The notes below the pieces were generated by a model. That model had not been told where the DNA came from and did no database searches. It was given only the letters and a program-made list of their open reading frames with translations. From Promethearchaeota archaeon (lineage in GTDB: Archaea > Asgardarchaeota > Lokiarchaeia > Sigyniarchaeales > SOKP01), in NCBI GenBank assembly GCA_019058425.1, contig JAHPYZ010000056.1, positions 1-32,362 on the forward strand: a stretch of DNA of 32,362 nucleotides. Reading direction: 5' to 3'. The position numbers were made by a program, and so were the translations under genes. Positions within the stretch are counted from its first letter, which is position 1. Every line of letters begins with the position of its first letter. Positions 7,822 to 16,316 of the stretch are shown piece by piece.

Positions 7822-9573
7822 CTATAAAATAATACTTACTCCAATTGCGTTTGAAAGCACAGCGGCAAAGAAAATTTGAATAATACTAAAAGAAATTATA
7901 ATAACAGGATAGAAACTCTTTACATTTTGTATGATTTTAGTGTTTTGAATGATAACCAGAAAGAAAATAATATACATGAATAAGACGCTTGGGAAATGAG
8001 ATATTCGCATTGTCAATAACATCAGACTTATCATTATTATAAAACTTGTTATGAATAAAACTCTATTTTTAGAATTCTCTGACTTCAAGTTAATAAGTTT
8101 TGGATAAATCACTTTTCGAAGTAAAATTTCAATGGATAAGAATATTGGGAAAGCTAGATATCCTAAAGTAAAATGAACAACAAAATTTGAGGGCCAAATA
8201 AAACCAAATGGGTAATTAAAAGAAAACATCATATATATCCCTATTAAATACACGGTACATACAATGGTAAATATAATATACTTAAGATTTAATTGAGATT
8301 TTATCAAATCTATTAATTTTTGTTTACTTCGCTCAGATTTGGTTTTTTTAAGGTAACCTAATAATCTAAATAACATATAAACGAGTAGGAAATTTAATGA
8401 ACCATATAGAATACCTTTTATTCCAAAAATTCTCTCAAATATTAACCAATTCAATAAGAAACCACCAACATATAAGATTGACTTAAAAGTTTGTTTGCGA
8501 GCTTTTGAACTATTTAGCAATGAATCATAATTTTGTGAAAAAGAGTCCAGGTTTTTATCCTTTTTTCGGAAAAATATACGACTCGATACTGATATCAGGG
8601 AAATAATGATTATGAATAATAATATAATATTTAGAAAAATCAAAGCGTAATCAAAATAAAACGTGATAAAAATAGCTCCATTTATGGTTATAGAATTAAA
8701 AAAATGATTCTCAAACCAATTAATTGAGTCGATAATAACTTTATTTGAAAATAACTGATGTCCTCCACCTAATAATGGTCCTTCTACTGGTATAACATTA
8801 CAGTTCGTTAACTCTTGTGCTTTTAAAGCATTACTTTTAAAATCTAATGCCTCATCTTTAACATGCATTATAATTAGTAGATTTTGGGTATTATTTTCAT
8901 TTAATAAGTTAACTGGAATATATTTAATGAGGTTTTCATTATATAAGAAGCCATATTTGGGTGGATTAAAATTCACTAATGGAGCTAAGGCGACTATTAC
9001 TTTAAACCGTGAATCTAAAGCTTGATTCATAAGGACAACCATTCCTCCAAGAGAATGCCCTATTAATCCAATCTGTGAAATGTTTATAGTTGAATAAAAA
9101 GGTAAAGTTTCAAGTTTATCTAATAGTCTTGAACAATCTTGAGCTAACGCAGGAATCCCCGTAATAGGATCTATATTATTAATATTTCCACCACTTTCAC
9201 CATGCCCTTGATAATCTAAAGCAGCAAGATAAAAGCCTCTTTTGGTAAATTCAATTGGTATTCTTAAGTCGAAATCTCGCTTAGAGGCAAGTCCATGGCA
9301 ATATATTATTAAAGGGTGTTTCTCTTGAAAATCAATCGTGTTTGAAGGATAGTACAGATTAGCATATAAAGTAGAGCCCGAGGATTCAAATCGAACTCGT
9401 TCATATTTGTTATAACTAAGGGACTTACTTAAATCTAGACAAGTTAAAGTAATTAGTAAAACCACAGTAAAAATTAATAGTTTTTTGAGATTTTTATGAT
9501 CTCTGTGAGTCATCTCACCAGTAATAATGAATTCTGCTTCTTCCATCACAGTTGATTGTTTTTTTATTGCCAT
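7822..9573 (-). CDS. Alpha/beta hydrolase fused to a polytopic membrane domain
   Basis: A 583-residue protein. After a cytosolic lead (1-30) comes a membrane helix (about 31-47), then an alpha/beta hydrolase domain (about 60-295). This has the oxyanion region YCHGLASKRD, nucleophile elbow GHSLGG (Ser174), an acid in HVKDEALD (Asp240 or Asp244) and His272 in GGGHQ: a complete triad of the serine aminopeptidase/lipase type. From about 299 to the end there are roughly eight hydrophobic segments. By the positive-inside rule the hydrolase domain would lie outside the cell. The substrate is unknown; an acyl-ester or peptide substrate at the membrane is plausible. It diverges from the chemotaxis-like gene across a 290-bp AT-rich gap in which I see no other gene. 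Confidence 0.78.
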   Translation of the reverse strand: MAIKKQSTVMEEAEFIITGEMTHRDHKNLKKLLIFTVVLLITLTCLDLSKSLSYNKYERVRFESSGSTLYANLYYPSNTIDFQEKHPLIIYCHGLASKRDFDLRIPIEFTKRGFYLAALDYQGHGESGGNINNIDPITGIPALAQDCSRLLDKLETLPFYSTINISQIGLIGHSLGGMVVLMNQALDSRFKVIVALAPLVNFNPPKYGFLYNENLIKYIPVNLLNENNTQNLLIIMHVKDEALDFKSNALKAQELTNCNVIPVEGPLLGGGHQLFSNKVIIDSINWFENHFFNSITINGAIFITFYFDYALIFLNIILLFIIIISLISVSSRIFFRKKDKNLDSFSQNYDSLLNSSKARKQTFKSILYVGGFLLNWLIFERIFGIKGILYGSLNFLLVYMLFRLLGYLKKTKSERSKQKLIDLIKSQLNLKYIIFTIVCTVYLIGIYMMFSFNYPFGFIWPSNFVVHFTLGYLAFPIFLSIEILLRKVIYPKLINLKSENSKNRVLFITSFIIMISLMLLTMRISHFPSVLFMYIIFFLVIIQNTKIIQNVKSFYPVIIISFSIIQIFFAAVLSNAIGVSIIL

Positions 9574-9863
9574 TTTTTAATCAATTTTTTTTATTATTAT
9601 TTTAAAATTCAAACTTTGTGAAACTTTCAATAACATTATAATAACTATCATATTTAAATGTTTTCATACTTTTTGAAATTTGAAAAAATATATCATCAAA
9701 TACGCAAAAAAAATAATCCGTAATATTGTCGCAAACAAGAGAGTAAAAACCCATCTTTAAAAAGCAAGTTAATTACTATTTAAAAAAAAATGTGTAATTT
9801 TATTCAATTTAACACAATCTTATAGAATAATACACTAAAATTATTTCGGATTATTTGAGAATA

Positions 9864-10676
9864 ATGATATTTCAAGCTAATTATGCTAATAACTTTAATT
9901 TTTTATTCCTTTTTTTATGTTGGATTGTCCTAGCTGCTCTTTTTTATTTTAGAACTGGAAAAAATAGACGAAAAATACAGTTTAAAATTGCAGTCATAAT
10001 GGATTCTACAATTGTGTTTATAGCCGTCATTGCATGCCTTCAAGCAGGTACTTTTAATAATTTATGGATTACTATGGCTATATTCTACACCGCAGGAATC
10101 ATTGTCACAATTTTACTGATAAATTATGCTATAAAGATTATTTCGAATTCACAAAATAGTTTAACAGAAGTTATTAGAAAGTCATCTGATAGTTCTATAC
10201 AGGTTGCTAATATTGCGACTGAATTAGCCGCTAACGCGAGTGAAATTAACGCAGCTACCGAGGAAATTGCATTTACCACTCAAGGGGTTGTGAATGAGAG
10301 TCAATTAATGATGAAATCTTCAAATGAGATTCAAGATATTGTAAATCTTATTACTAATGTCTCTGAGCAGATTAATCTATTAGCATTAAACGCAAGTATA
10401 GAAGCGGGAAGAGCTGGTGAATATGGAAGAGGATTTGCAGTAGTTGCTGATGAAGTAAGAAAACTAGCAGAAGAATCAAAAAGTGCTGTTGATGGAACAA
10501 AAGAAAAGATAAATGAAATTATTAGATTGATTAATTCAACTTCATCATCTATAAGTGGGATAAATTCATCTACAATACAGCAAACAGCTTCTATGGAAGA
10601 AATATCATCAACGGCAAATAAGTTAGGAACTCTTGCAGAAGATCTAAAAAATGAATTAAATCGATTCAAAATTTAA
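9864..10676 (+). CDS. Minimal methyl-accepting chemotaxis-type signalling protein
   Basis: A 270-residue protein with three hydrophobic segments (about 11-30, 43-62, 69-93) followed directly by a short MCP signalling coiled coil. The kinase-contact hairpin tip is unmistakable: [20 protein letters not shown] and [14 protein letters not shown] (about 172-205). Chemoreceptors use this tip to control CheA through CheW. There is no extracellular sensor domain and no recognisable HAMP domain, and the coiled coil is much shorter than usual, so the membrane bundle itself may sense, or the protein may pair with a partner. An in-frame TTG at 9855 is an alternative start. No che gene is in the window. 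Confidence 0.85.
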   Translation: MIFQANYANNFNFLFLFLCWIVLAALFYFRTGKNRRKIQFKIAVIMDSTIVFIAVIACLQAGTFNNLWITMAIFYTAGIIVTILLINYAIKIISNSQNSLTEVIRKSSDSSIQVANIATELAANASEINAATEEIAFTTQGVVNESQLMMKSSNEIQDIVNLITNVSEQINLLALNASIEAGRAGEYGRGFAVVADEVRKLAEESKSAVDGTKEKINEIIRLINSTSSSISGINSSTIQQTASMEEISSTANKLGTLAEDLKNELNRFKI

Positions 10677-10751
10677 GTGTTCACAAATTTATTTTTTGAT
10701 TTCTTTTCTATTCCATAAAAGTTAATATATAATTTGGGATATAACTCTAAT

Positions 10752-11639
10752 ATGGAAGAAATCCATTCCGAAATCATAAGTAAAAAGTATTCCACTTTAA
10801 TTGCTGATGGATTTAGATTATATCGAAATAATTTCAAGAATCTAGTACTAACCTGGCTTATTTTTATTTTACTCTATAATCTATTATATTTTATCTTAAT
10901 AGATATAGTCGGAGATCTTTACTCTTCCAATAATTTACCAAGAGTTTTGTATTTGATCCATAAATATGTTTTTACTGGGATATTAGGGCTAATAGGTCTT
11001 ATTCGAGTATGTTCAGTAAGTAATTTTTTATTTAAAGAATATACTCTTGTCGATACTGAATTCATGGAAGAGTTTAAAAAAAGTATAAATTATCGGTTAA
11101 AATATCCCATATTCATAAGCATCATATTTTTCATTTTATTTGGAGTGATTTTGGATTTTTTCCGAGATTATATCTTTGAAATTTTATTTCATTCGGGGTT
11201 GGTATTTCCACTAGAAGTATTTTTCTTATGGACAACATCACTATCGTTTTCTTTTCTTTCAATAATTTTAAGCACATTTTACATATTTGTGAGATACACT
11301 TATAATATCAATGATATCGAAAGACCAATTTATGAAGCTAGATTACTTACCAAAGGGTTCTTTTGGAAAATAGTAGGTGTTATAGTAATAGATATGATTA
11401 TTCAAATGATAATTTCTATTATTTTCTTTTATAGTTATGATTATATCATAACAACGTTTTTCTTAGATATCTATATTGAATTTATTATGACACAGAACTA
11501 TGCGTTCATTATCCTCAATAGTATTATTTTTGATATACCAACAATATTAATAGGTTCCTTAGGTGTGTGCCTAATAACTCCGCTATTTGCGCATCAATAT
11601 TTAAAAAAAGAAAATAAGACACTTGAAGAAAAGATGTGA
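10752..11639 (+). CDS. Polytopic membrane protein of unknown function
   Basis: A 295-residue protein with about six strongly hydrophobic segments. After a short cytosolic start, FRLYRNNFKNLVLTWLIF resembles the opening of membrane domains seen in glycerophosphodiesterase-associated and related polytopic proteins, which often begin with a YRxNF motif before the first helix. No catalytic motif is visible. ATG 10752 is preferred; an in-frame TTG lies 18 nt upstream at 10734. It follows the chemotaxis-like gene on the same strand by 75 bp and could share its transcript. It ends convergently with rps28e. Confidence 0.6.
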   Translation: MEEIHSEIISKKYSTLIADGFRLYRNNFKNLVLTWLIFILLYNLLYFILIDIVGDLYSSNNLPRVLYLIHKYVFTGILGLIGLIRVCSVSNFLFKEYTLVDTEFMEEFKKSINYRLKYPIFISIIFFILFGVILDFFRDYIFEILFHSGLVFPLEVFFLWTTSLSFSFLSIILSTFYIFVRYTYNINDIERPIYEARLLTKGFFWKIVGVIVIDMIIQMIISIIFFYSYDYIITTFFLDIYIEFIMTQNYAFIILNSIIFDIPTILIGSLGVCLITPLFAHQYLKKENKTLEEKM

Positions 11640-11669
11640 GTATAGAAAAAAATGAGTTCTGTTTAAAAT

Positions 11670-11915
11670 CTATCGACGTCTTCGAATTTTTCGAGCCTCT
11701 CGTTCTACCTCACGTAAGATTACAACATCGTTCTCTCTGATCGGTCCTTTCACATTACGAGTTAATATTCTATTTTTATCAGGGCCTTGAAGGATCCTTA
11801 CTTTGATCTGAGTTATTTCTCCAGTAAGTCCCGTTCGCCCTATTATTTGAATAACTTGGGCAGGTATGGAAAAATCTTGAACCGTAACTCCCTTGGATTT
11901 GTCTAATTTAACCAA
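11670..11915 (-). CDS. rps28e: 30S ribosomal protein S28e
   Basis: An 81-residue archaeal/eukaryotic small-subunit protein with an OB-like fold. The family core is clear: [38 protein letters not shown] and the basic C-terminal [11 protein letters not shown]. It follows rpl7ae on the same strand by 19 bp, the usual archaeal pairing. The best start is TTG at 11915, because no ATG is in frame near the N-terminus; the N-terminal 15 residues are longer than in some relatives, so the exact start is uncertain. Confidence 0.93.
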   Translation of the reverse strand: MVKLDKSKGVTVQDFSIPAQVIQIIGRTGLTGEITQIKVRILQGPDKNRILTRNVKGPIRENDVVILREVEREARKIRRRR

Positions 11916-11934
11916 AATATTTCACTATGCTTGA

Positions 11935-12306
11935 TTATTTTTTTAATTGCTCTAGATTTTTAATTACATCATTTAATGCACTATCATTTCCAGTACCAGC
12001 ACTTTCTATAGCGATAGCACTTGAAGATACATTAATTCTGACAGTGTTTCCAAGTTCCTTTTTAGTTGAGAGATATCCATATGGAATACCTTTTTCCTCA
12101 CATAACAAGGGGATGTGAAAGAGAATCTCTGGAGGGCTTACATCTTCAGCCATAATAACTAACTTGGCTTGAACTCTTTCAATACTCTTTGTCACTTCAT
12201 TCATTCCTTTTCTGATCTTAGAATCCCGCGTTTCTGCAATAGTACCTAAAGCATTCTTTAATTGAGTCTTTACTTTATCTGGAATCTTAAATTTTACATA
12301 CGAAAT
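11935..12306 (-). CDS. rpl7ae: 50S ribosomal protein L7Ae (apparent ATT start or N-terminal frameshift)
   Basis: L7Ae binds kink-turns in 23S rRNA, C/D and H/ACA sRNAs and RNase P RNA. The core is clear: MNEVTKSIERVQAKLVIMAE, SPPEILFHIPLLCEEKGIPY and TKKELGNTVRI. The first in-frame ATG (12204) would drop an essential N-terminal third. The same frame continues upstream without a stop to 12312 and encodes residues matching the family start (SYVKFKIPDKVKTQLKNALG). That stretch has no ATG, GTG or TTG. ATT at 12306 would give a 123-residue protein starting exactly where relatives start, with GTGAT five bases before it. An out-of-frame ATG at 12322 alternatively suggests a one-base frameshift or assembly error. 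Confidence 0.85.
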   Translation of the reverse strand: MSYVKFKIPDKVKTQLKNALGTIAETRDSKIRKGMNEVTKSIERVQAKLVIMAEDVSPPEILFHIPLLCEEKGIPYGYLSTKKELGNTVRINVSSSAIAIESAGTGNDSALNDVIKNLEQLKK

Positions 12307-12638
12307 CTTTAATCACACTCATTCAAATATATTTAATCTTAGATATATTTTCATAAATCATCGAGTAAGTATGAAGACAAAAGTAAAAGATAACAAATAA
12401 AATTTGCTATTTGGGTCAAAAACCTAAAAATTTTGTTTAAAAGTTTCTCTTTATAGATTTAGATAATCAGAGCTTTATCCTCAATGGATAATTTAAGTAT
12501 TTCTTTACGATTTTTGGGGATTGTAGGCCAATAACTATAGGAAAGAATTATTCAATTCCATCCAATTTTCAACTAAAGTTATTTTCAAATGCAATAAAAA
12601 AAAAAGTATTTTTTATACATTGGTGAAAAAAGTAATTT
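12307..12638. other. Intergenic region, no gene recognised
   Basis: About 330 bp of AT-rich DNA between the divergent rpl7ae and the membrane protein gene at 12639. I see no open frame worth calling, no tRNA cloverleaf, and no clear C/D-box pair. The segment 12400-12490 is slightly less AT-rich (with GGGTCAAAAACC at about 12415) and could hold a small RNA, but nothing specific supports it. Promoters for both flanking genes should lie here. Confidence 0.4.
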
Positions 12639-13526
12639 ATGGTACTTCAAAGAAAAAAGTTAACTATCTTAATGCTACTAAGTGTAATTTTAGGAGCAAT
12701 TGCTGTCTTCTTATTATATGTCTTTAATTGGGCTACTTTAGTTTCAACTTACCAGACACACGAAGGATCTTTAGGAGTTGTCGTAACTATAAGTATGCGG
12801 ATGGTTATTATATCCTTAATGGCTATTTACACTTTTTATAGTTGGTTCAAGCAGGAAAAACAATATTTCTCAGATATGCCATTCCTTTTTGGTGTATTTT
12901 TCTTACTTCTCATATTTGGGAAAGCTTTAGACTTATTCATAAATTTTAGTTATTTTGGATTACAGAGTGAACTATTATTGTTTGTAATGAAAACTCGGTA
13001 TTTCATAGCAATTTTTGATCTATTACCCATGATTTATCTTAGTGTATATATGATACTGTTTTCGCTTTCCCTTAAGAACAGATTTAATAGGCTAACGAAT
13101 GAGAAAATTTTAAATAAATTCAAAACAAGAATTTTAGCAATCATAGTTGCTATTGAATTATTAATTGGTACTTTTATCTTGACAATAGAAATGGCTCCTA
13201 TCCTTTATCCAATTACTATTCTTCCATCTCTAATAACTATTGTTTGGGTGTTTAATTTTGCGTGGAGAAATCAACGTCTTTCACAAGTAAATACTTTTAT
13301 TCTTATGATTGGATTTGGTATGTACTTACTCACATCAATTTTAAGACCATTTATACAACATATTTTTGGTGAATCACCATTATTTGTTATTATAGCGGAG
13401 TCAACTGATATCATTATTTTCTTGATAATTTTCATTGGCTTTTATAAAAAATCAAATTATTCGACAAAGAAACAAGCCACCGTATATAAAAATATTCAAA
13501 CAGTCTCTAAGGAAGTGGAATATTAG
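12639..13526 (+). CDS. Seven-helix integral membrane protein of unknown function
   Basis: A 295-residue protein with about seven hydrophobic helices (near 8-28, 50-66, 82-100, 120-143, 165-185, 192-208, 220-238 and possibly 248-268) and a short charged cytosolic tail. The layout recalls the membrane sensor parts of archaeal signalling proteins, but no kinase, GGDEF or other output domain follows, and no conserved motif identifies a function. The ATG at 12639 gives a positively charged lead (MVLQRKK), in keeping with a cytosolic N-terminus. It precedes rpoN but the 141-bp gap suggests a separate promoter. Confidence 0.6.
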   Translation: MVLQRKKLTILMLLSVILGAIAVFLLYVFNWATLVSTYQTHEGSLGVVVTISMRMVIISLMAIYTFYSWFKQEKQYFSDMPFLFGVFFLLLIFGKALDLFINFSYFGLQSELLLFVMKTRYFIAIFDLLPMIYLSVYMILFSLSLKNRFNRLTNEKILNKFKTRILAIIVAIELLIGTFILTIEMAPILYPITILPSLITIVWVFNFAWRNQRLSQVNTFILMIGFGMYLLTSILRPFIQHIFGESPLFVIIAESTDIIIFLIIFIGFYKKSNYSTKKQATVYKNIQTVSKEVEY

Positions 13527-13653
13527 TTATTATTTATTTTTCAATCTGAAAAGAATAAATAATAGTAAAACTTTTTTTTAAGCATTCACTTTCTATCATA
13601 GAGTTAATGATATTTTGTCTAACTTTTAGAATCATAACCAGAATTGAAAATTT

Positions 13654-13660
13654 GGAGGAG
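13654..13660 (+). promoter_or_regulatory. Shine-Dalgarno sequence that positions the rpoN start at an ATT codon
   Basis: GGAGGAG is a near-perfect anti-16S match. The next in-frame codons are ATT ATT ATA CCG ATC CGC TGC after a 7-nt spacer, so a ribosome placed here would initiate at ATT 13668. The only conventional upstream start (TTG 13644) lies before this element and would leave it inside the coding region. Confidence 0.65.
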
Positions 13661-13667
13661 ATATACC

Positions 13668-13868
13668 ATTATTATACCGATCCGCTGCTTTAGTTGCGGT
13701 AAACTAATTGCTCATGTATATAAGCCATATTTAGAGTACTTAGAGAAGGGTGAACCTTCTGAAAAAGCCTTTAAAGAGTTAGGAATCGAACGTTTCTGTT
13801 GTAAACGTATGATTGTAAGCCATGTTGATTTAATTGATGAGCTATTAAAGTTTCCCCGACTCCAATAA
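13668..13868 (+). CDS. rpoN: DNA-directed RNA polymerase subunit Rpb10 (RpoN), apparent ATT start
   Basis: Rpb10 is the small zinc-binding platform subunit of archaeal/eukaryotic RNA polymerase, which anchors the Rpb3/Rpb11-type assembly. The zinc ligands are C7 and C10 (RCFSCG) and the adjacent C44-C45 in ERFCCKRM, the diagnostic CCxR. Read from ATT 13668 the product is 66 residues and begins MIIPIRCFSCGK if ATT is decoded as Met, which is the family N-terminus. TTG 13644 would add eight residues not seen in the family. Unlike many archaea, the gene is not beside L13/S9 or RpoK here; its neighbours encode membrane or secreted proteins. Confidence 0.92.
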   Translation: MIIPIRCFSCGKLIAHVYKPYLEYLEKGEPSEKAFKELGIERFCCKRMIVSHVDLIDELLKFPRLQ

Positions 13869-13959
13869 AATATTGATATTTGTTGAAATTTGAGGATAAA
13901 TCTTTAAATTGATATTTATCCTTATATCAATAAAATAAATAATCTCGCGATTTTTACAG

Positions 13960-15504
13960 ATGAGAAATCCAAGAATTCTAAATTTGTCAATTCTCTTTAT
14001 AATTTTTAATCTTAATTTGATAACACAAGTACTACCCTCACCTTTATATACAACTGATTTAAAAATAAGTACAGATAATTCTGTCTCATGGGTTAGGTTA
14101 ATTGATCCTGGAGGGCAAATATTCAAGCCAAGTATGAAATGGGTCAATAAAAATATTTACTTTGGCGGTCAATGGGGGAATTCCTACAGTTATGACAATG
14201 CAATCTACTTAGCTAAATATAGTAATAATGGTACGAAGTTATGGGAAAAAAAATGGGATACACCTCTAAATGACGAATTATTTGGTTTTGAGTTTGACTC
14301 ATTAGAAAATATCTATTTATTGTGTACTCAAGGAAGATGGTCTTATGAACAACTTGTAAGTATTATACTTCTTAAATATTCTTATTCAGGAGAACTTCTC
14401 TGGGCAAAAACCCTCAATACAAGTAGTTCTTGCGCTGCTTATGCTATTAAATTGGATCAAGATGATAATATATATGTTGTGGGAGGAGCAATGAAAGATG
14501 ATACTTTTCAAAAATTTCTTTTTAAATTGAATAGTAATGGTGATATTATATGGAAAAATCGCATAAATTTATATCCACAACACCTCGAAGTTGATTTAAA
14601 TAACAAAGTATATATTTGTGGAGATTATTCAAACGGAACCACCGCGCTCTATAAGTACAACAATACAGGTTCAATTATATGGTCATTACAATTGGCACAA
14701 TATTATGACGTTTCTTCAATGATATTTGACTCTAATCACAATATTTTACTCAACGGGGAAACCCCTGATTTTTATAATGATACTAATACTTTGCGGATTT
14801 GGAAATATAATAACTCTGGTATTTTAATGAATAAATTAGAATTCATAATGCTAGATTATAATTGGCAGCATAATGGAAGAGCATGGCTTATTGAAGATGA
14901 TTTATATATATTCATTATTTATCCAGAATCCCTAAATTCTGATTCATTAAATTATTATTTATTAAAATATAATTATACTTTCCATCTTGATTGGAATGTA
15001 TCTCTAAATGATTTTTTTTTTCTGTATAATTATGATTCATTGGATTTCGTAATCGATGTTGATACATATGATAATATCACTTTCTGTTATACTAATCCAA
15101 AAAGTGAATATACTAGAGAAAGTGGTCTAACACCGTCCAATACTTTAGATATTTCTATATTAAAGCTTGATAGCTCAGGTGAAATTTTCTCACACTATTA
15201 CTGGGGTGGTACTTATCGCGATAGACCACTTCAAATTTTTATTGATCCTATGAATGATGTGTATTTATTATGTACTTGTAGATATATTGACAATTGGAAT
15301 TTTCAAGAAAACAAAATAGTTTTATTAAAAAATCCAGAGATCAATGGTACACCTCCGAGATTAGGAGTAAAATTCGGATTTTATGATTATTATATATTTT
15401 CATTTTTGGGATTTATGAGTATAATTTCTATTATGCTTTTAATCTCAATAATTAATACTACCAGGAGAAGGAAAGATAGGAGCAAAAACTATCAATCCAA
15501 CTAA
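13960..15504 (+). CDS. Secreted, membrane-anchored beta-propeller (SBBP-like) protein
   Basis: A 514-residue protein with an N-terminal signal peptide (about 1-27, hydrophobic ILNLSILFIIFNLNLITQ), a long repeat region and one C-terminal membrane helix (about 477-498) followed by the basic stop-transfer RRRKDRSK. Repeats of about 50 residues follow the pattern leu-asp-x-asp-asn-(i)YvvGg … LLKYsysGellWakt: for example LDQDDNIYVVGG, LNSNGDIIWKNR, YNNTGSIIW and LDSSGEIFSHYYWGG. This is the bacterial-type SBBP/PQQ-like blade pattern and indicates a surface propeller. Binding target unknown. Its 3' end overlaps the convergent gene at 15445 by 60 bp. Confidence 0.75.
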   Translation: MRNPRILNLSILFIIFNLNLITQVLPSPLYTTDLKISTDNSVSWVRLIDPGGQIFKPSMKWVNKNIYFGGQWGNSYSYDNAIYLAKYSNNGTKLWEKKWDTPLNDELFGFEFDSLENIYLLCTQGRWSYEQLVSIILLKYSYSGELLWAKTLNTSSSCAAYAIKLDQDDNIYVVGGAMKDDTFQKFLFKLNSNGDIIWKNRINLYPQHLEVDLNNKVYICGDYSNGTTALYKYNNTGSIIWSLQLAQYYDVSSMIFDSNHNILLNGETPDFYNDTNTLRIWKYNNSGILMNKLEFIMLDYNWQHNGRAWLIEDDLYIFIIYPESLNSDSLNYYLLKYNYTFHLDWNVSLNDFFFLYNYDSLDFVIDVDTYDNITFCYTNPKSEYTRESGLTPSNTLDISILKLDSSGEIFSHYYWGGTYRDRPLQIFIDPMNDVYLLCTCRYIDNWNFQENKIVLLKNPEINGTPPRLGVKFGFYDYYIFSFLGFMSIISIMLLISIINTTRRRKDRSKNYQSN

Positions 15505-16041
15505 AAATGAAGAAGAATTAGCGATTATTGAACATATTAATATTTTTTTTGAAAGAAATCTCTCTTGATCTCCATCAAATTCATAAGACCTAAGACGATT
15601 TTCGAATTCAATTTTAAATAATCCCCATTCTATACCCATAACAATAAATTCAACAATAACAATGTAAATCCAGAAGTAAAATTCTAAATAAACACAAATA
15701 ATATAAGCAATAATCTGTGTAATTGGAAATGTGATGAGATTCACCTTATAACACGATTTCATCAAAGGTTGCTTTTCATCCTTGTCTATCTTAAATCTGA
15801 GCCTATATACTATATATTCAACAAAAGTACCAATAATAAAAATGAAAATCATAAAAATTGATCTTATAACTGGATTTTCTATTGTAGGATAAGCAACAAC
15901 TGGATTAGCCCTAACCATAATAATATTAAAATAACACAGAACAATGAAAATAAGAGTTATTATGTAATTTCGCCTTTTCACAAAATTAAATTGCCTTAAT
16001 AACTTTAAAAATCTTTGGATATCAAAAGTAGATTTATTCAA
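15445..16041 (-). CDS. Integral membrane protein of unknown function
   Basis: A 198-residue protein with about five hydrophobic segments: near 28-45, 62-80, 104-118, 122-140 and 168-190. After the first helix is a short outside loop (ANPVVAYPTIENPVIR), then FVEYIVYRLRFK. This resembles small archaeal membrane proteins that open with a helix and a proline-rich loop, but I cannot name a family. Its 3' end runs 60 bp into the 3' end of the propeller gene on the other strand, an unusually deep convergent overlap. It lies 63 bp downstream of rpl24e on the same strand and could be read through from the S6e-L24e unit. Confidence 0.6.
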   Translation of the reverse strand: MNKSTFDIQRFLKLLRQFNFVKRRNYIITLIFIVLCYFNIIMVRANPVVAYPTIENPVIRSIFMIFIFIIGTFVEYIVYRLRFKIDKDEKQPLMKSCYKVNLITFPITQIIAYIICVYLEFYFWIYIVIVEFIVMGIEWGLFKIEFENRLRSYEFDGDQERFLSKKILICSIIANSSSFLVGLIVFAPIFPSPGSINY

Positions 16042-16104
16042 ATTTCCTTACAATTTAAATATGAAGGTAAAAATTAGGTAGATTGAGTTTTTTGAAAAAT
16101 TTAC

Positions 16105-16287
16105 TTACTGTTTTCCGTAGTGGGCAGTCCATCGGACTTTTCTTGCTTTCCTTTTATAATCAACCATTGACTTTCGGCATTTACTAGTACAAAAATTCAA
16201 AACTGTGCCGTCCTTTCGGACAAACATTATTCCCCTTCCAATAGGAATGTCAAAACCACAGAAACTACACTTTTTTACTTTAACCAT
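16105..16287 (-). CDS. rpl24e: 50S ribosomal protein L24e
   Basis: A 60-residue zinc protein of the archaeal/eukaryotic large subunit. Zinc ligands are C7 and C10 (KKCSFCG) and C33 and C37 (NFCTSKC). Flanking family residues include PIGRGIMFVRKDG, and ARKVRWTAHY near the C-terminus. ATG start; 29 bp downstream of rps6e on the same strand. In many archaea rpl24e sits with rpl7ae and rps28e. Here those two lie about 4 kb away, past unrelated membrane genes. Confidence 0.95.
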   Translation of the reverse strand: MVKVKKCSFCGFDIPIGRGIMFVRKDGTVLNFCTSKCRKSMVDYKRKARKVRWTAHYGKQ

Positions 16288-16316
16288 GCTTAATCATCTC
16301 ATTTCAATAGTCAATT

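Noticed and set aside
11927-12118. Plus-strand 63-residue open frame opposite rpl7ae
   Set aside because: Antisense shadow of L7Ae, with no ribosome site or recognisable motif.
11935-12204. L7Ae taken as starting at ATG 12204 (89 residues)
   Set aside because: This would remove the conserved N-terminal third, which is encoded in the same open frame directly upstream.
12360-12500. Possible C/D-box or other small RNA
   Set aside because: No paired C (RUGAUGA) and D (CUGA) boxes at suitable spacing on either strand.
13845-14147. Minus-strand 100-residue open frame
   Set aside because: It overlaps the signal peptide and start of the propeller gene and the end of rpoN, and shows no motif.
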